A stretch of DNA of 37,300 nucleotides from Propionibacteriales bacterium (GTDB lineage: Bacteria; Actinomycetota; Actinomycetes; Propionibacteriales; Nocardioidaceae): positions 1 to 37,300 of the forward strand of contig JACDHG010000004.1 in the NCBI GenBank assembly GCA_013821195.1, given 5' to 3'. Both the position numbers and the translations under genes were made by a program. Below are positions 1 to 9,035 of the stretch, piece by piece. Each line of letters opens with the position of its first letter. Within the stretch, counting starts at the first letter, position 1. Under the pieces are notes generated by a model, which worked only from the letters and a program-made list of their open reading frames with translations, was not told the DNA's origin and ran no database searches.

Positions 1-2
1 CG

Positions 3-971
3 TCTGCGCTGTCGGCCACCGCCGGATCCACAGAGGCGGCTGCCGCAAGCGCGCTCCCCTCGGTGGTGAAGATCTACGCGACGAGTCAGCGCGCCAGTGG
101 TTCCGGCTCCGGCATCATCTTGACGAGCGACGGTGAGATCCTCACCAACAACCACGTGGTCGAGCTCGCCGCCGACGGCGGCAAGATCGCCGTCAGCTTC
201 AACGACGGCACGTCCGCCGACGCCACGATCGTCGGGCGTGACCCGCTGACAGACCTGGCAGTGATCAAGGCGTCCGGAGTGAGCGGACTCCAGCCCGCCA
301 CGATGGGCAGCTCCGACGACCTCCAGGTGGGACAGCAGGTCGTCGCCGTCGGTGCGCCATTCGGTCTCGAAAGCACGGTGACGACCGGAATCGTCAGCGC
401 GCTCGACCGGCCGGTCACCACCCGGGGTGAGACGGCGAACGACCCCGCGACGGTCTTTCCCGCCGTCCAGACCGACGCCGCGATCAACCCGGGTAACTCC
501 GGCGGTCCCCTCGTGGACCTGTCTGGGCACGTCGTGGGCATCGACTCCGCGATCAAGACGGTGCCCGGCGCCGACGGCGACCAAGGCGGGTCGATCGGCC
601 TCGGTTTCGCGATCCCGGTCGACGACGCGCTCCCCATCGTCGAGCAGCTACGTCATGGCGACACCCCCACGCACGCGCTGATCGGGGTCTCGGTGGGCGA
701 CGCAACCGACGAGGTGGGCCTCCCCGACGGCGCCCTGGTCGAGCAGGTCGAGCCCGGGGGAGCAGGTGATCGGGCCGGCATCGAGGAGGGAACGGTCATC
801 AACCGCGTCGACGACAACGTGATCTCCGACTCCGGCTCTCTCGTGGCGACGATCCGGTCCTACCGCCCCGGCGACACCGTCACGCTCACAGTCACCTCGT
901 CGAACACTCGAGGCGTCGGCACCGGAGATCCCATGAGCGTGCAGCTGACGCTCGGATCAGACGCAGGCTGA
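3..971 (+). CDS. HtrA/DegP-like S1C serine protease with C-terminal PDZ domain (5' end outside window)
   Basis: Trypsin-like triad: NNHVV (His), TDLAVIK (Asp), NPGNSGGPL (Ser); PDZ-like tail EQVEPGGAGDRAGIEEGTVI. Frame is open upstream of the 63 ATG to the window edge. Confidence 0.92.
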   Translation, partial: SALSATAGSTEAAAASALPSVVKIYATSQRASGSGSGIILTSDGEILTNNHVVELAADGGKIAVSFNDGTSADATIVGRDPLTDLAVIKASGVSGLQPATMGSSDDLQVGQQVVAVGAPFGLESTVTTGIVSALDRPVTTRGETANDPATVFPAVQTDAAINPGNSGGPLVDLSGHVVGIDSAIKTVPGADGDQGGSIGLGFAIPVDDALPIVEQLRHGDTPTHALIGVSVGDATDEVGLPDGALVEQVEPGGAGDRAGIEEGTVINRVDDNVISDSGSLVATIRSYRPGDTVTLTVTSSNTRGVGTGDPMSVQLTLGSDAG

Positions 972-1010
972 CCCCTCAGCGCGGCACACCTGACCCTCAG
1001 CGCGGGGGGC

Positions 1011-2366
1011 TCAGGGCGGGATGGCTCCGAGCGCCTGGAGCAGCCGCGCCGCCTTCCAGGTCGCCTCGGCGTACTCCGCCGCCAGGTCGGAGCGGACTGT
1101 GAGCCCGCCTCCGGTGCCGAAGGTGTACGTCCCACGGTGGTGGACCACGGTGCGGATGACGATGGCCAGGTCGGCGGAGCCGTCGGCGTCGACCCAGCCG
1201 AGCGCGCCGGCGTAGACGCCACGGGGTCCTGCCTCGACCTCCGCGATGATCTGCATGGTCCGCTCCTTCGGAGCGCCAGTCATCGATCCGCCGGGGAAGA
1301 TCGTCTTCAGGGCATCGACTGTCGACACGTCGGCGCGCAGACGTCCCTCGATGGTGCTGACCAACTGGTGCACTGTGGCGTAGCTCTCCACATGCATGAG
1401 ATCGGTGACCTGCACCGTCCCGACATCACACACCCGCGACAGGTCGTTGCGCAGGAGGTCGACGATCATCAGGTTCTCGCCGAGGAACTTGCCGTCGGTC
1501 CGCAGCAGCTCTGCAGCCGCCGCATCCGCCGCCGGATCTGCGACCCGCACGGTCGTGCCCTTGATCGGTCGGGTCTCGATCCGCCGGTCGGTGTCGATGG
1601 TGACGAATCGCTCAGGGGAGCTGCTCAGCACGCTCGTGCCGAGATGGTGCAGATACGCGGCGTACGGCGCTGGGTTGACGCGGCGCAGGCGACGGTAGGT
1701 CTCAAGCGCCGACGCGGGTGACTCGACGGCCGTCTGGAACGTCAGGTTGGTCTCGTAGGAGTTGCCGCGCAGCAGGTGCTCCTGCACCGTGAAGAAGGCG
1801 GCTGCGTACTCGCCTTCGTCGATGCCACGGGCTGTGCGTATCCCGGGCAGAGCCGGTAGCCCGGGTGCGACCACCGCCCCGCCCACCAGCAGGGCCACCC
1901 TCTCCTGCCACGACGCCAGAGCGTCGGCGGCAGCCACGGCTCGGACGGTCCGCTCGACGTGGTCGAACTCGACCCAGCGCTCTGCCCGCAGCCAGCAGGC
2001 GTCCGGTACGGCGCCGGGGTCCTGGTCGACGAGCGCTGGTAGGTCACGCCGAGCCGCGTAGCCGAGGTAGCCGACCCAGCGCGTCGACTGGTCCCCGGAA
2101 CGGGTCCGCTCCGCCAGCGCCTCGAAGATGTCGCTGCCCACGTCGTACGACGACGATGTGTCATGCTGCCGCACGATCCCGCGGCCGGCATCGAGGGTCA
2201 GGCTCGGCTCGGAGTCGTCGAGCCATCCGACGTACGAGCGCCGACCCGACCACGACCTCGCATTCGCCCCATCCAGCCAGAAGGAGCGGGACCTGTCCGC
2301 GGCATGGGTGACGAAGAAGTCCTCCGGGTCGACCCATGGCAGCGGTTCTCCGACGGCCCTTTTCAT
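1011..2366 (-). CDS. pabB: Aminodeoxychorismate synthase component I
   Basis: Chorismate-binding fold with PIKGT motif typical of PabB, plus PGGSMTGAPK; 4-nt overlap with pabA. Confidence 0.88.
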   Translation of the reverse strand: MKRAVGEPLPWVDPEDFFVTHAADRSRSFWLDGANARSWSGRRSYVGWLDDSEPSLTLDAGRGIVRQHDTSSSYDVGSDIFEALAERTRSGDQSTRWVGYLGYAARRDLPALVDQDPGAVPDACWLRAERWVEFDHVERTVRAVAAADALASWQERVALLVGGAVVAPGLPALPGIRTARGIDEGEYAAAFFTVQEHLLRGNSYETNLTFQTAVESPASALETYRRLRRVNPAPYAAYLHHLGTSVLSSSPERFVTIDTDRRIETRPIKGTTVRVADPAADAAAAELLRTDGKFLGENLMIVDLLRNDLSRVCDVGTVQVTDLMHVESYATVHQLVSTIEGRLRADVSTVDALKTIFPGGSMTGAPKERTMQIIAEVEAGPRGVYAGALGWVDADGSADLAIVIRTVVHHRGTYTFGTGGGLTVRSDLAAEYAEATWKAARLLQALGAIPP

Positions 2367-2935
2367 GTGCTGACGAAGCTCTCGATCAGCCGCCGACCTC
2401 CGACGGTGAGCACGGACTCAGGGTGGAACTGCACTCCCACCAACGGCCGGCTGCGGTGCGCCACTCCCATCGTGACCCGGCCAGCGACCCCCTGGCACCA
2501 GGCCGTCACCTCGAGCTCAGCAGGCACCTCGACGGCTGCGAGCGAGTGGTAGCGCACGGCAGCAAAGCCCTGCGGCAGGTGTGCGAACAGCCCCACCCCC
2601 TTGTGGTGGACGGAAGCGACCTCTCCATGTGCGGGCTCGACCACCTCGACTCGCCCACCGAACTCGACGACCAGCCCCTGCATGCCGAGACAGACCCCGA
2701 GCACCGGCACAGTCGAGCCCGCGAGCACCGCCCTGCCCACCATGAAGTCATCGGCGTCGTTGACGGTGCCGGGCCCCGGAGAGAGCACGATGTGGCTGTA
2801 GCCGCTACGCCAGGCGGTCGCCTGAGACCGGTCATCGTGCTGGATGACGTCAGGCAGCACCCCAGTGACCGCAGCGATGAGGTGCACCAGGTTGTAGGTG
2901 TAGGAGTCGTGGTGGTCGATCATCAAGACACGCAC
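2363..2935 (-). CDS. pabA: Aminodeoxychorismate synthase glutamine amidotransferase component
   Basis: Class I GATase motifs SPGPGTV, GVCLGMQG, VQFHPES; overlaps pabB. Confidence 0.88.
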   Translation of the reverse strand: MRVLMIDHHDSYTYNLVHLIAAVTGVLPDVIQHDDRSQATAWRSGYSHIVLSPGPGTVNDADDFMVGRAVLAGSTVPVLGVCLGMQGLVVEFGGRVEVVEPAHGEVASVHHKGVGLFAHLPQGFAAVRYHSLAAVEVPAELEVTAWCQGVAGRVTMGVAHRSRPLVGVQFHPESVLTVGGRRLIESFVST

Positions 2936-2945
2936 AGGCTGCAGC

Positions 2946-4823
2946 TCACCGGTCCAGCAGGCTGAGCATCAGCTCGCGGATCAGGTCGAAGCCGTGCTCG
3001 GTGAGGATCGACTCGGCATGGAACTGCACTCCTCGGTAGTGCGCTCCCTGGATGAGATGCACGTCCCGGGAGTCGACGTCGACGACGACGGTCACGCTGG
3101 GCGGAAGCACCCCTGACCCCAGCCGCGCTACGAACGTGTTGTAGAAACCGACCCGCTCCGAGCGGCCCAGGATTCCTACCTCCGTCTGTGTCCCCTGGAA
3201 GACGATGTCCTTGTAAGCGAGGTCGAGACCGAGTGCCCCACAGAGGACTTGGTGCCCCAGACAAACGGCCAGGAAGGGGACCTCATCGTGGAGGAGGTCG
3301 TCGACGGCGCCGCGGACCGCCTTGATCTTCGGGTCGTCGAGGGCGCGCGGATCCCCCGGTCCCGGGCCTACGATCACGAAGTCCGCGGTGTCGAAGTCGC
3401 CATATCGGTAGTCGTGGTGGCGGACCGTCTCACTCGTCGTGCCGAGGACGGTGAGCATGTGGCGCAGCATGGTGACGAAGTCATCCTCACCGTCGAGGAT
3501 GACGACATGCTTGCCACCGAGCGCCGAGGAGCGTACGGCGTCTGACTGGTCGTTGAGCCAGAACCGGCTCAGCCGCTGGTTGCGGGCATCGAGAGCGGCC
3601 AGGACCTCGGGGTCCGCTGCGAGTTCCGCCAACTCCGCCGCCGGCGTCGGCGGCGTCGGCACGAGGCCGAAAGCATGGAGGATGCCGCCGGCCTTGGCAT
3701 GCGTCTCGGCGACCTCGTCCTGCGCGTTCGAGTCTCTGACCAGGGTGGCCCCAGCAGTGACCCGGAGCTCGCCTCGAGGGCTCACATCCGCCGTACGCAG
3801 GAGGATCGGCGCGTCGAGCGTTGGGGCTCCAGCAGCGTCCCGGCCGAGCAGAGCCAGCACGGCGCCGTAGTAGCCGCGCCCTCGGCGCTCGTGCTTCGCG
3901 ATCAGGCGGCAGGCGTTCTCGACCGGGCTTCCGGTCACGGTCGCGGCGAACATCGAGTCGCGGAGGACCTCCCTGACATCTCTCGTCGTGTGCCCCTCGA
4001 GGACGTACTCGGTGTGGATGAGGTGAGTCATGGGCTTCAGGTAGGGGCCGAGGATCCGACCACCCGCACTGCAGATGTCGCACATCATCTTGAGCTCCTC
4101 GTCGACGACCATGAAGAGCTCGTAGATCTCCTTCTCGTCATGCAGGAACTCGAGGAAACGCGATCGGCGCTCTGCCGCGTCGGTCCCGGCCCCGACGCGG
4201 AACGTGCCGCTGATCGGGTTCATCCGGACCGAGCCGGAGCTGACGCTGATGTGGCGCTCGGGGCTCGCACCGAGGAGGAACCGGTCGCCGGTATAGACCA
4301 GGAACGTCCAGTACGCCCCCCGCTCCTCGGTGAGCAGGCGGCGGAACACGCTGAGCGCGTGGGTGAGGTCCCAGTCCGCGAGGGTGGCGCGGTAGTTGCG
4401 CGCGATGACGAGGTTGGCGCCCTCGCCCTCGCCGATCTCGTCTCGGATGACGGTGTCGACGATCTCGGCGTAGGTGTCGTCGTCGATGTCGAACCCGCGC
4501 TCGCCGAGCGTCTCGACGACGAGGTCAGGTAGCCCAGCCACCAGGTCCTCGACCGGAATCTCCGCGTGGTCCTCGACGAGCATGCTCGCCAGCGGAGTCT
4601 CGTCGTCGTGCGCCTCGAACCCGCGTTCGCGGATCTGCCGGTACGGAACGAAGACAAGCCGGTCGAAGCGACTCTCACCACCGCCGGCGCTCTGCCCGAG
4701 GGGTATGCCGGCCAGGTCTTCGTGCTCCTCGCGGCTTCCGCGCAGCACGGTCACGGCGTCGGCTCCCTCGAACCGGATCAGCGCGAACGCAGCGGACTCC
4801 GCCAGGTCGTCGAAGAGAGTCAT
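2946..4823 (-). CDS. Fused chorismate-binding/GATase enzyme, PhzE-like (ADIC synthase or anthranilate synthase family)
   Basis: N-terminal chorismate-binding domain with MNPISGT and TGSPVENACRLI; C-terminal GATase with GPGPGDP, AVCLGHQ and VQFHAES in one ORF. Confidence 0.8.
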   Translation of the reverse strand: MTLFDDLAESAAFALIRFEGADAVTVLRGSREEHEDLAGIPLGQSAGGGESRFDRLVFVPYRQIRERGFEAHDDETPLASMLVEDHAEIPVEDLVAGLPDLVVETLGERGFDIDDDTYAEIVDTVIRDEIGEGEGANLVIARNYRATLADWDLTHALSVFRRLLTEERGAYWTFLVYTGDRFLLGASPERHISVSSGSVRMNPISGTFRVGAGTDAAERRSRFLEFLHDEKEIYELFMVVDEELKMMCDICSAGGRILGPYLKPMTHLIHTEYVLEGHTTRDVREVLRDSMFAATVTGSPVENACRLIAKHERRGRGYYGAVLALLGRDAAGAPTLDAPILLRTADVSPRGELRVTAGATLVRDSNAQDEVAETHAKAGGILHAFGLVPTPPTPAAELAELAADPEVLAALDARNQRLSRFWLNDQSDAVRSSALGGKHVVILDGEDDFVTMLRHMLTVLGTTSETVRHHDYRYGDFDTADFVIVGPGPGDPRALDDPKIKAVRGAVDDLLHDEVPFLAVCLGHQVLCGALGLDLAYKDIVFQGTQTEVGILGRSERVGFYNTFVARLGSGVLPPSVTVVVDVDSRDVHLIQGAHYRGVQFHAESILTEHGFDLIRELMLSLLDR

Positions 4824-4892
4824 CTGGGCTGCCGATCAAGGACGGGGCGAGGTCGGGTCTGGGCGCACAAAGCCTAACAACTGGCAACCTGG

Positions 4893-7079
4893 TCAGGGCC
4901 GCCAACGGTGGCTGGTGCCGATGACCTCCAGCAGCCTCGTCGCGCGCGTCAGCACGACGTACAGGGTCCGCATGCCGATGTCGGACTCGTCGACGATCTC
5001 GTCCGGCTGGACGACCATGATGGCGTCGAACTCGAGGCCCTTGGTGTCGAGCGCCTCCAGGACGGGGATGCGATCGACGTCACGCTCGCCCAGCCAGTCG
5101 TCTACCTCACGACGGCGGCCGACCGCCACGACGACACCCACCGTCCCGCCGACCTCGTGTGCGAGGTGGTTGACCGCAGCACGCACCTGGTCACGCAGGT
5201 CGAGCCCCGTCAGCTCGCGGATGACCGGCTCGATGCCCGTCTCGCGAACGGCAATGGGCAGATCCGCAGCGGGGATATGGGCCCGCGCCACCTCCGCCGC
5301 CAGCTCGTAGATCTCCTTGGAGTTGCGGTAGTTGGTCGACAGCCGGAACGCGTGCTGCTCCTTGTCTCCGAGAGCCTCCTCTCGGGCTGCCGCCGCCTCG
5401 TCCGTCAACGGCCAGGAGCTCTGCGCGGCATCGCCGACGACGGTCCAGCTGGCGTGGCGGCCACGGCGGCCGACCATGCGCCACTGCATGGGAGAGAGGT
5501 CTTGAGCCTCGTCGACGAGCACGTGGGCGTAGGCGTCGTCCTCGATGGAGACGACCGGCCGCATCGTTGTGGAGACGGCCTGGCTGGCCCGGCGGTGATC
5601 ATCGCTCGACAGCTCTGGGACGGTCTCGTCGTACAGGTCGGCGAGTGGGTCCTCGTCCTCCTCGGGCTCGGGTCGCTCCCCGATCAGATAGCGCAGCTCG
5701 TCGATCAGCGGGATGTCCTCGACGCTGAGCTCGTCGGCAGCCAGCGACTCGACCAGGTCGCCGATCTCGACGTTCGTAAGTGCTCCGGCGGCGTCGCGCG
5801 ACAGTCGTTCCCGATCGGCGAGCCAGCCGATGACCTCGACGGCGTCGACGACCGGCCACCACGCGTTGACGAAGTCGAGGAAGGCGCGCTCGCCGAGCAG
5901 GATGCGCGTGAACTCGTCCTTGCCTCTGCCCAGCGCACGGTCACCGGAAACCTTGTGCCACAGCGTTTCGATGAGCTCGCCTGCCACGTGCAGCACTGCC
6001 CGATTTCGGCGGTGCCACTTGACGAGCAGGTCACGACGGATCCCCGACAGCTCCGGCTCGTCGAGTGTCAGCACGTCGTCGCGGTAGAAGATGCTGAAGT
6101 GGGTCGGCGCCCCGGGAGCGGGTCCGCGAACCGCGCGCGACAAGATCCCTCGCATCCGCGCTGAGCCCTTGATCAGGGCGACCCGCGGGACTTCGTGCCG
6201 GCTGACCCTGATGCCGTCGACCACCTCGCCGAGCGCCCGCAGGGACACACTGGTCTCACCGAGCGACGGGAGCACCCGCTCGATGTAGGCCATGAAGACA
6301 GCGTTGGGACCGACGACGAGAACGCCGCCTCCCTCATAGCGACGTCGATCTGTGTAGAGCAGGTACGCCGCGCGGTGGAGGGCCACGACTGTCTTACCGG
6401 TCCCGGGTCCGCCGAAGATTGTCGTGACCCCCTTGTGGGGCGACCGGATCGCGTGATCCTGCTCCCGTTGGATGGTGGCAACGACGGAGTGCATGGTCCG
6501 GTCGCGAGACTTCGCAAGCGTGGCGAACAGAGCGCCTTCGCCGACGATGACCATGTCGTCGGGGGCGTGGTCGGCGTCGAGGAGGTCGTCATCGATCCCC
6601 ACCACCTGGTCCGAGATCGACTGCAGGACACGACGACGTACGACGCCGGCCGGATCCTGCGCCGTGGCTTGGTAGAAGACGGCGGCAGCGGGCGCGCGCC
6701 AGTCCACGAGGAGCACCTCGCGCTCCTCGTCCAGCAGGCCCAACCGGCCGATGTAGCGCGCCTCTCCGTCGAGGTGGTCGAGACGGCCGAAGACCAGCCC
6801 CTCGTGCGCGGCGTTCAGGCTCGCGAGCCGCTTGGCCGCTTGGAAGACCATCGCGTCCCGCTCGACAAGTCCACCCTCGTTGCCGACTCGGGCCCGCGCG
6901 TGACCGTCCTGCTGTAACGCCTTCGCGGACTCTGTCGCCGCCTCCAGGCGGGCGTAGATGCGATCGACGACCGCCTGCTCGCGCTTGATCTCCTGCTCGA
7001 CCGCGTGGTCGGTGACTCGCGAACGACGACGCTCCGACACTGCTGCTCGACCCTTCCCCGGATCCGGTGAACAAACCAT
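4893..7079 (-). CDS. HelD/HelR-like superfamily 1 ATPase (RNA polymerase recycling family)
   Basis: Walker A FGGPGTGKTVVALHR, VLVDEAQDLSPMQW, VVGDAAQSSWP, LYVVLTRATRLLEVIG, and the HelD-type N-terminal region with DWRAPAAAVFYQAT. Start may be the internal GTG near 7040. Confidence 0.85.
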   Translation of the reverse strand: MVCSPDPGKGRAAVSERRRSRVTDHAVEQEIKREQAVVDRIYARLEAATESAKALQQDGHARARVGNEGGLVERDAMVFQAAKRLASLNAAHEGLVFGRLDHLDGEARYIGRLGLLDEEREVLLVDWRAPAAAVFYQATAQDPAGVVRRRVLQSISDQVVGIDDDLLDADHAPDDMVIVGEGALFATLAKSRDRTMHSVVATIQREQDHAIRSPHKGVTTIFGGPGTGKTVVALHRAAYLLYTDRRRYEGGGVLVVGPNAVFMAYIERVLPSLGETSVSLRALGEVVDGIRVSRHEVPRVALIKGSARMRGILSRAVRGPAPGAPTHFSIFYRDDVLTLDEPELSGIRRDLLVKWHRRNRAVLHVAGELIETLWHKVSGDRALGRGKDEFTRILLGERAFLDFVNAWWPVVDAVEVIGWLADRERLSRDAAGALTNVEIGDLVESLAADELSVEDIPLIDELRYLIGERPEPEEDEDPLADLYDETVPELSSDDHRRASQAVSTTMRPVVSIEDDAYAHVLVDEAQDLSPMQWRMVGRRGRHASWTVVGDAAQSSWPLTDEAAAAREEALGDKEQHAFRLSTNYRNSKEIYELAAEVARAHIPAADLPIAVRETGIEPVIRELTGLDLRDQVRAAVNHLAHEVGGTVGVVVAVGRRREVDDWLGERDVDRIPVLEALDTKGLEFDAIMVVQPDEIVDESDIGMRTLYVVLTRATRLLEVIGTSHRWRP

Positions 7080-7109
7080 CCTAGTGTCCTGCGCGGCCCC
7101 CAGGTGCGG

Positions 7110-7583
7110 CTACCAGCTGTCGGACTCCCGGCGCATCTGCATCCTGACGGGGTACGGCGCGAACGTCTCATGCTCCTGGACGTCGGTGTCTCGCCACCCG
7201 AGCCGGCGGTAGAAGGCCCTGGCGCGCCGGTTGTCCACCAGCACCCACAGGTACGTCGCGGGCGCTCCTGCCGCTGTCGACGCCTCGAGCACGGCGGCGT
7301 ACAGGTCGTGTGCCCGTCCGGTCCCCCACAGCCGCGGCACCACACCGAAGTGACGCAGCCAACCGTCGCCGAACGCGGCATACCCGACCGGAACACCGTC
7401 GAGCTCATCGACGAGCACGGTCACGGAGGGGTCGTCGACCACCAGCTGCCACCGAGCCAACACATCGGCCGCTGGGAAGGCTGTGTCACCGAAGACGTGC
7501 GCGAGTGCCGTGCTGGAGGCCGCTCTCTCCATGACGTAGAGGTCGTGCACGTCGCTCTCGTCAGCCTGCCGGATCACCGCCAT
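7110..7583 (-). CDS. GNAT family N-acetyltransferase
   Basis: MAVIRQADESDVHDLY..LWVLVDNRRARAFYRRLGWRDTDV. The ORF-track start at 7622 is probably too far upstream. Confidence 0.82.
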   Translation of the reverse strand: MAVIRQADESDVHDLYVMERAASSTALAHVFGDTAFPAADVLARWQLVVDDPSVTVLVDELDGVPVGYAAFGDGWLRHFGVVPRLWGTGRAHDLYAAVLEASTAAGAPATYLWVLVDNRRARAFYRRLGWRDTDVQEHETFAPYPVRMQMRRESDSW

Positions 7584-7621
7584 CACGCTAACGCAGCAAG
7601 CCTGGCAGGAGCGCGCCTCCA

Positions 7622-7657
7622 TGAGAGATCTCTCAGAAATCCCTCACGGTGGCCTCA
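7622..7657 (+). promoter_or_regulatory. Putative OmpR-family response-regulator site: TGAGAGATCTCTCA-N7-CTCA-N7-CTCA
   Basis: Perfect palindrome tgagagatctctca at 7622-7635; CTCA at 7632, 7643 and 7654, exactly 11 bp apart; 67 bp upstream of the 7725 ATG. Confidence 0.6.
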
Positions 7658-7724
7658 CCAACGACCGCCATGGTTGTCAATGTCAGACACGAACCCAATC
7701 CGCTCCCAAGAATCGGAGAACACC

Positions 7725-8144
7725 ATGAAGAACCTGATGCGTACCGGAATCCTCACCCTTGCGGGCTCGGTCGGCCTCGGTTTGGCTGGCGCCGGGGGTG
7801 CCCAGGCGATGCCTAGCGACACTGGCGACGTACTGCTCAACAAGCGCGAGATGAGCTCGGCCGTACTCGCCGTCGATGACGACGACGACAACAGCCGAGA
7901 CAACTCGGGCACCAACACGGGAAACTCGGGCACCAACACGGGCAACGGGACGCGCGACAACACGGTGAACTCGCGGACCGGCAACTCCAACGACGCGACC
8001 AGCAGCCGCGTCACGAACGTCTCGCGCGACCGCGACCGGAGCCGTGGCGACCTCACCCGCGACTGGACCCGTGACGGTAGCGATCGCACCCGCGACTTCA
8101 GCCGCCACCTCACCAACGACCGCAGCCGCAACGACACGCGGTGA
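7725..8144 (+). CDS. Small secreted low-complexity polyampholyte (Asp/Asn/Thr then Arg-Asp rich)
   Basis: GGAG ribosome site, signal peptide MKNLMRTGILTLAGSVGLGLAGAGGAQAM, then DDDDDNSRDN, (NSGTNTG)2, and RDRDRSRGDLTRDWTRDGSDRTRDFSR. Confidence 0.8.
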   Translation: MKNLMRTGILTLAGSVGLGLAGAGGAQAMPSDTGDVLLNKREMSSAVLAVDDDDDNSRDNSGTNTGNSGTNTGNGTRDNTVNSRTGNSNDATSSRVTNVSRDRDRSRGDLTRDWTRDGSDRTRDFSRHLTNDRSRNDTR

Positions 8145-9034
8145 CGTCAGTGACATCGTCGTGGAACTTTCACGAGGGTGACGAGATCGCCCCCGGGCTG
8201 ACCGCAGAGCGGCTGCTCGGGGGTGGTTCCTCGTTCGAGGCCTACCTCGCGTTCGACTCGCTGCGATACTGCCCAGTCGTGGTGAAGATGGTACGACCGG
8301 ACCGGGTCGAGGATGAGTCGACGCTGCGCGGGCTTGAGCGTGAGGCCGACGTGATCGGGCTCGTCAACCACCCCGCGATTGTGCGAGGCTTCCATGCCGT
8401 GCTGACTGGCCCGAGGCCCTACGTCATGCTGGAGAGTCTCGACGGCCCCCGCCTCTCTACCCTCATCCGCAAGAACTCCCACCTGCCCTTGGAGCAGGTG
8501 CTCCCGCTGGGGATCGAGCTGTGCTCCGCTGCGCACTACCTCGGCCAGCTCGACCTCGTGCACCTCGACATCAAGCCGAGCAACGTCATCATGGGTGCAC
8601 CGGCTCGCCTGATCGACCTCAGCGTGGCGCGCGACAGTCAGGCGGCAGCAAGGCTTGTCGACCCGATCGGCACCGACGCCTACATGGCACCAGAGCAATG
8701 TGTCCCGGGCGAGCATGGGCTGCCAGGCTTCGCGTCGGACGTCTGGGGGATCGGCGCCACCCTCTTCCATGCGCTTGCGGGCTACCGCCCCTTCGACAAG
8801 GGCAGCGGATCCAGGGACGCGTCACCGTCGCAGCTGTGGCCACAACTGGTCGACGCGCCGTACGACCTACCAGCTTTCATCCCCGCCGAGGTCGCCCAGC
8901 CTGTTCTCATCTGCCTCAACAAGAACCCCGTCGACCGCCCGACCCCGGTCGACCTGGCGGAGATGCTCGCCGGCTTGCTCGAGCAGATGCCCCGACCACG
9001 GCTCGCCGGCTTCAAGATATCGGCGATTCGCTGA
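8141..9034 (+). CDS. Serine/threonine protein kinase, single soluble domain
   Basis: LGGGSSFEAYLA glycine loop, VVVKMV lysine, HLDIKPSNVI catalytic loop, DLSVAR in place of DFG, GTDAYMAPEQ; no obvious TM or PASTA. GTG start overlaps the previous stop (GTGA). Confidence 0.88.
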   Translation: MTSVTSSWNFHEGDEIAPGLTAERLLGGGSSFEAYLAFDSLRYCPVVVKMVRPDRVEDESTLRGLEREADVIGLVNHPAIVRGFHAVLTGPRPYVMLESLDGPRLSTLIRKNSHLPLEQVLPLGIELCSAAHYLGQLDLVHLDIKPSNVIMGAPARLIDLSVARDSQAAARLVDPIGTDAYMAPEQCVPGEHGLPGFASDVWGIGATLFHALAGYRPFDKGSGSRDASPSQLWPQLVDAPYDLPAFIPAEVAQPVLICLNKNPVDRPTPVDLAEMLAGLLEQMPRPRLAGFKISAIR

Positions 9035-9035
9035 G

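Noticed and set aside
971-1013. Direct repeat CCCTCAGCGCGG twice plus a third CTCA between convergent HtrA and pabB
   Set aside because: CTCA spacing is 21 and 14 bp, not 11, and it lies downstream of both genes; not the regulator site seen at 7622 and 11661. Possibly a weak terminator, not supported by a T-run.
4908-6164. 418-aa plus-strand ORF opposite the HelD-like gene
   Set aside because: High-GC antisense ORF; translation lacks recognisable motifs while the minus strand has clear helicase motifs.
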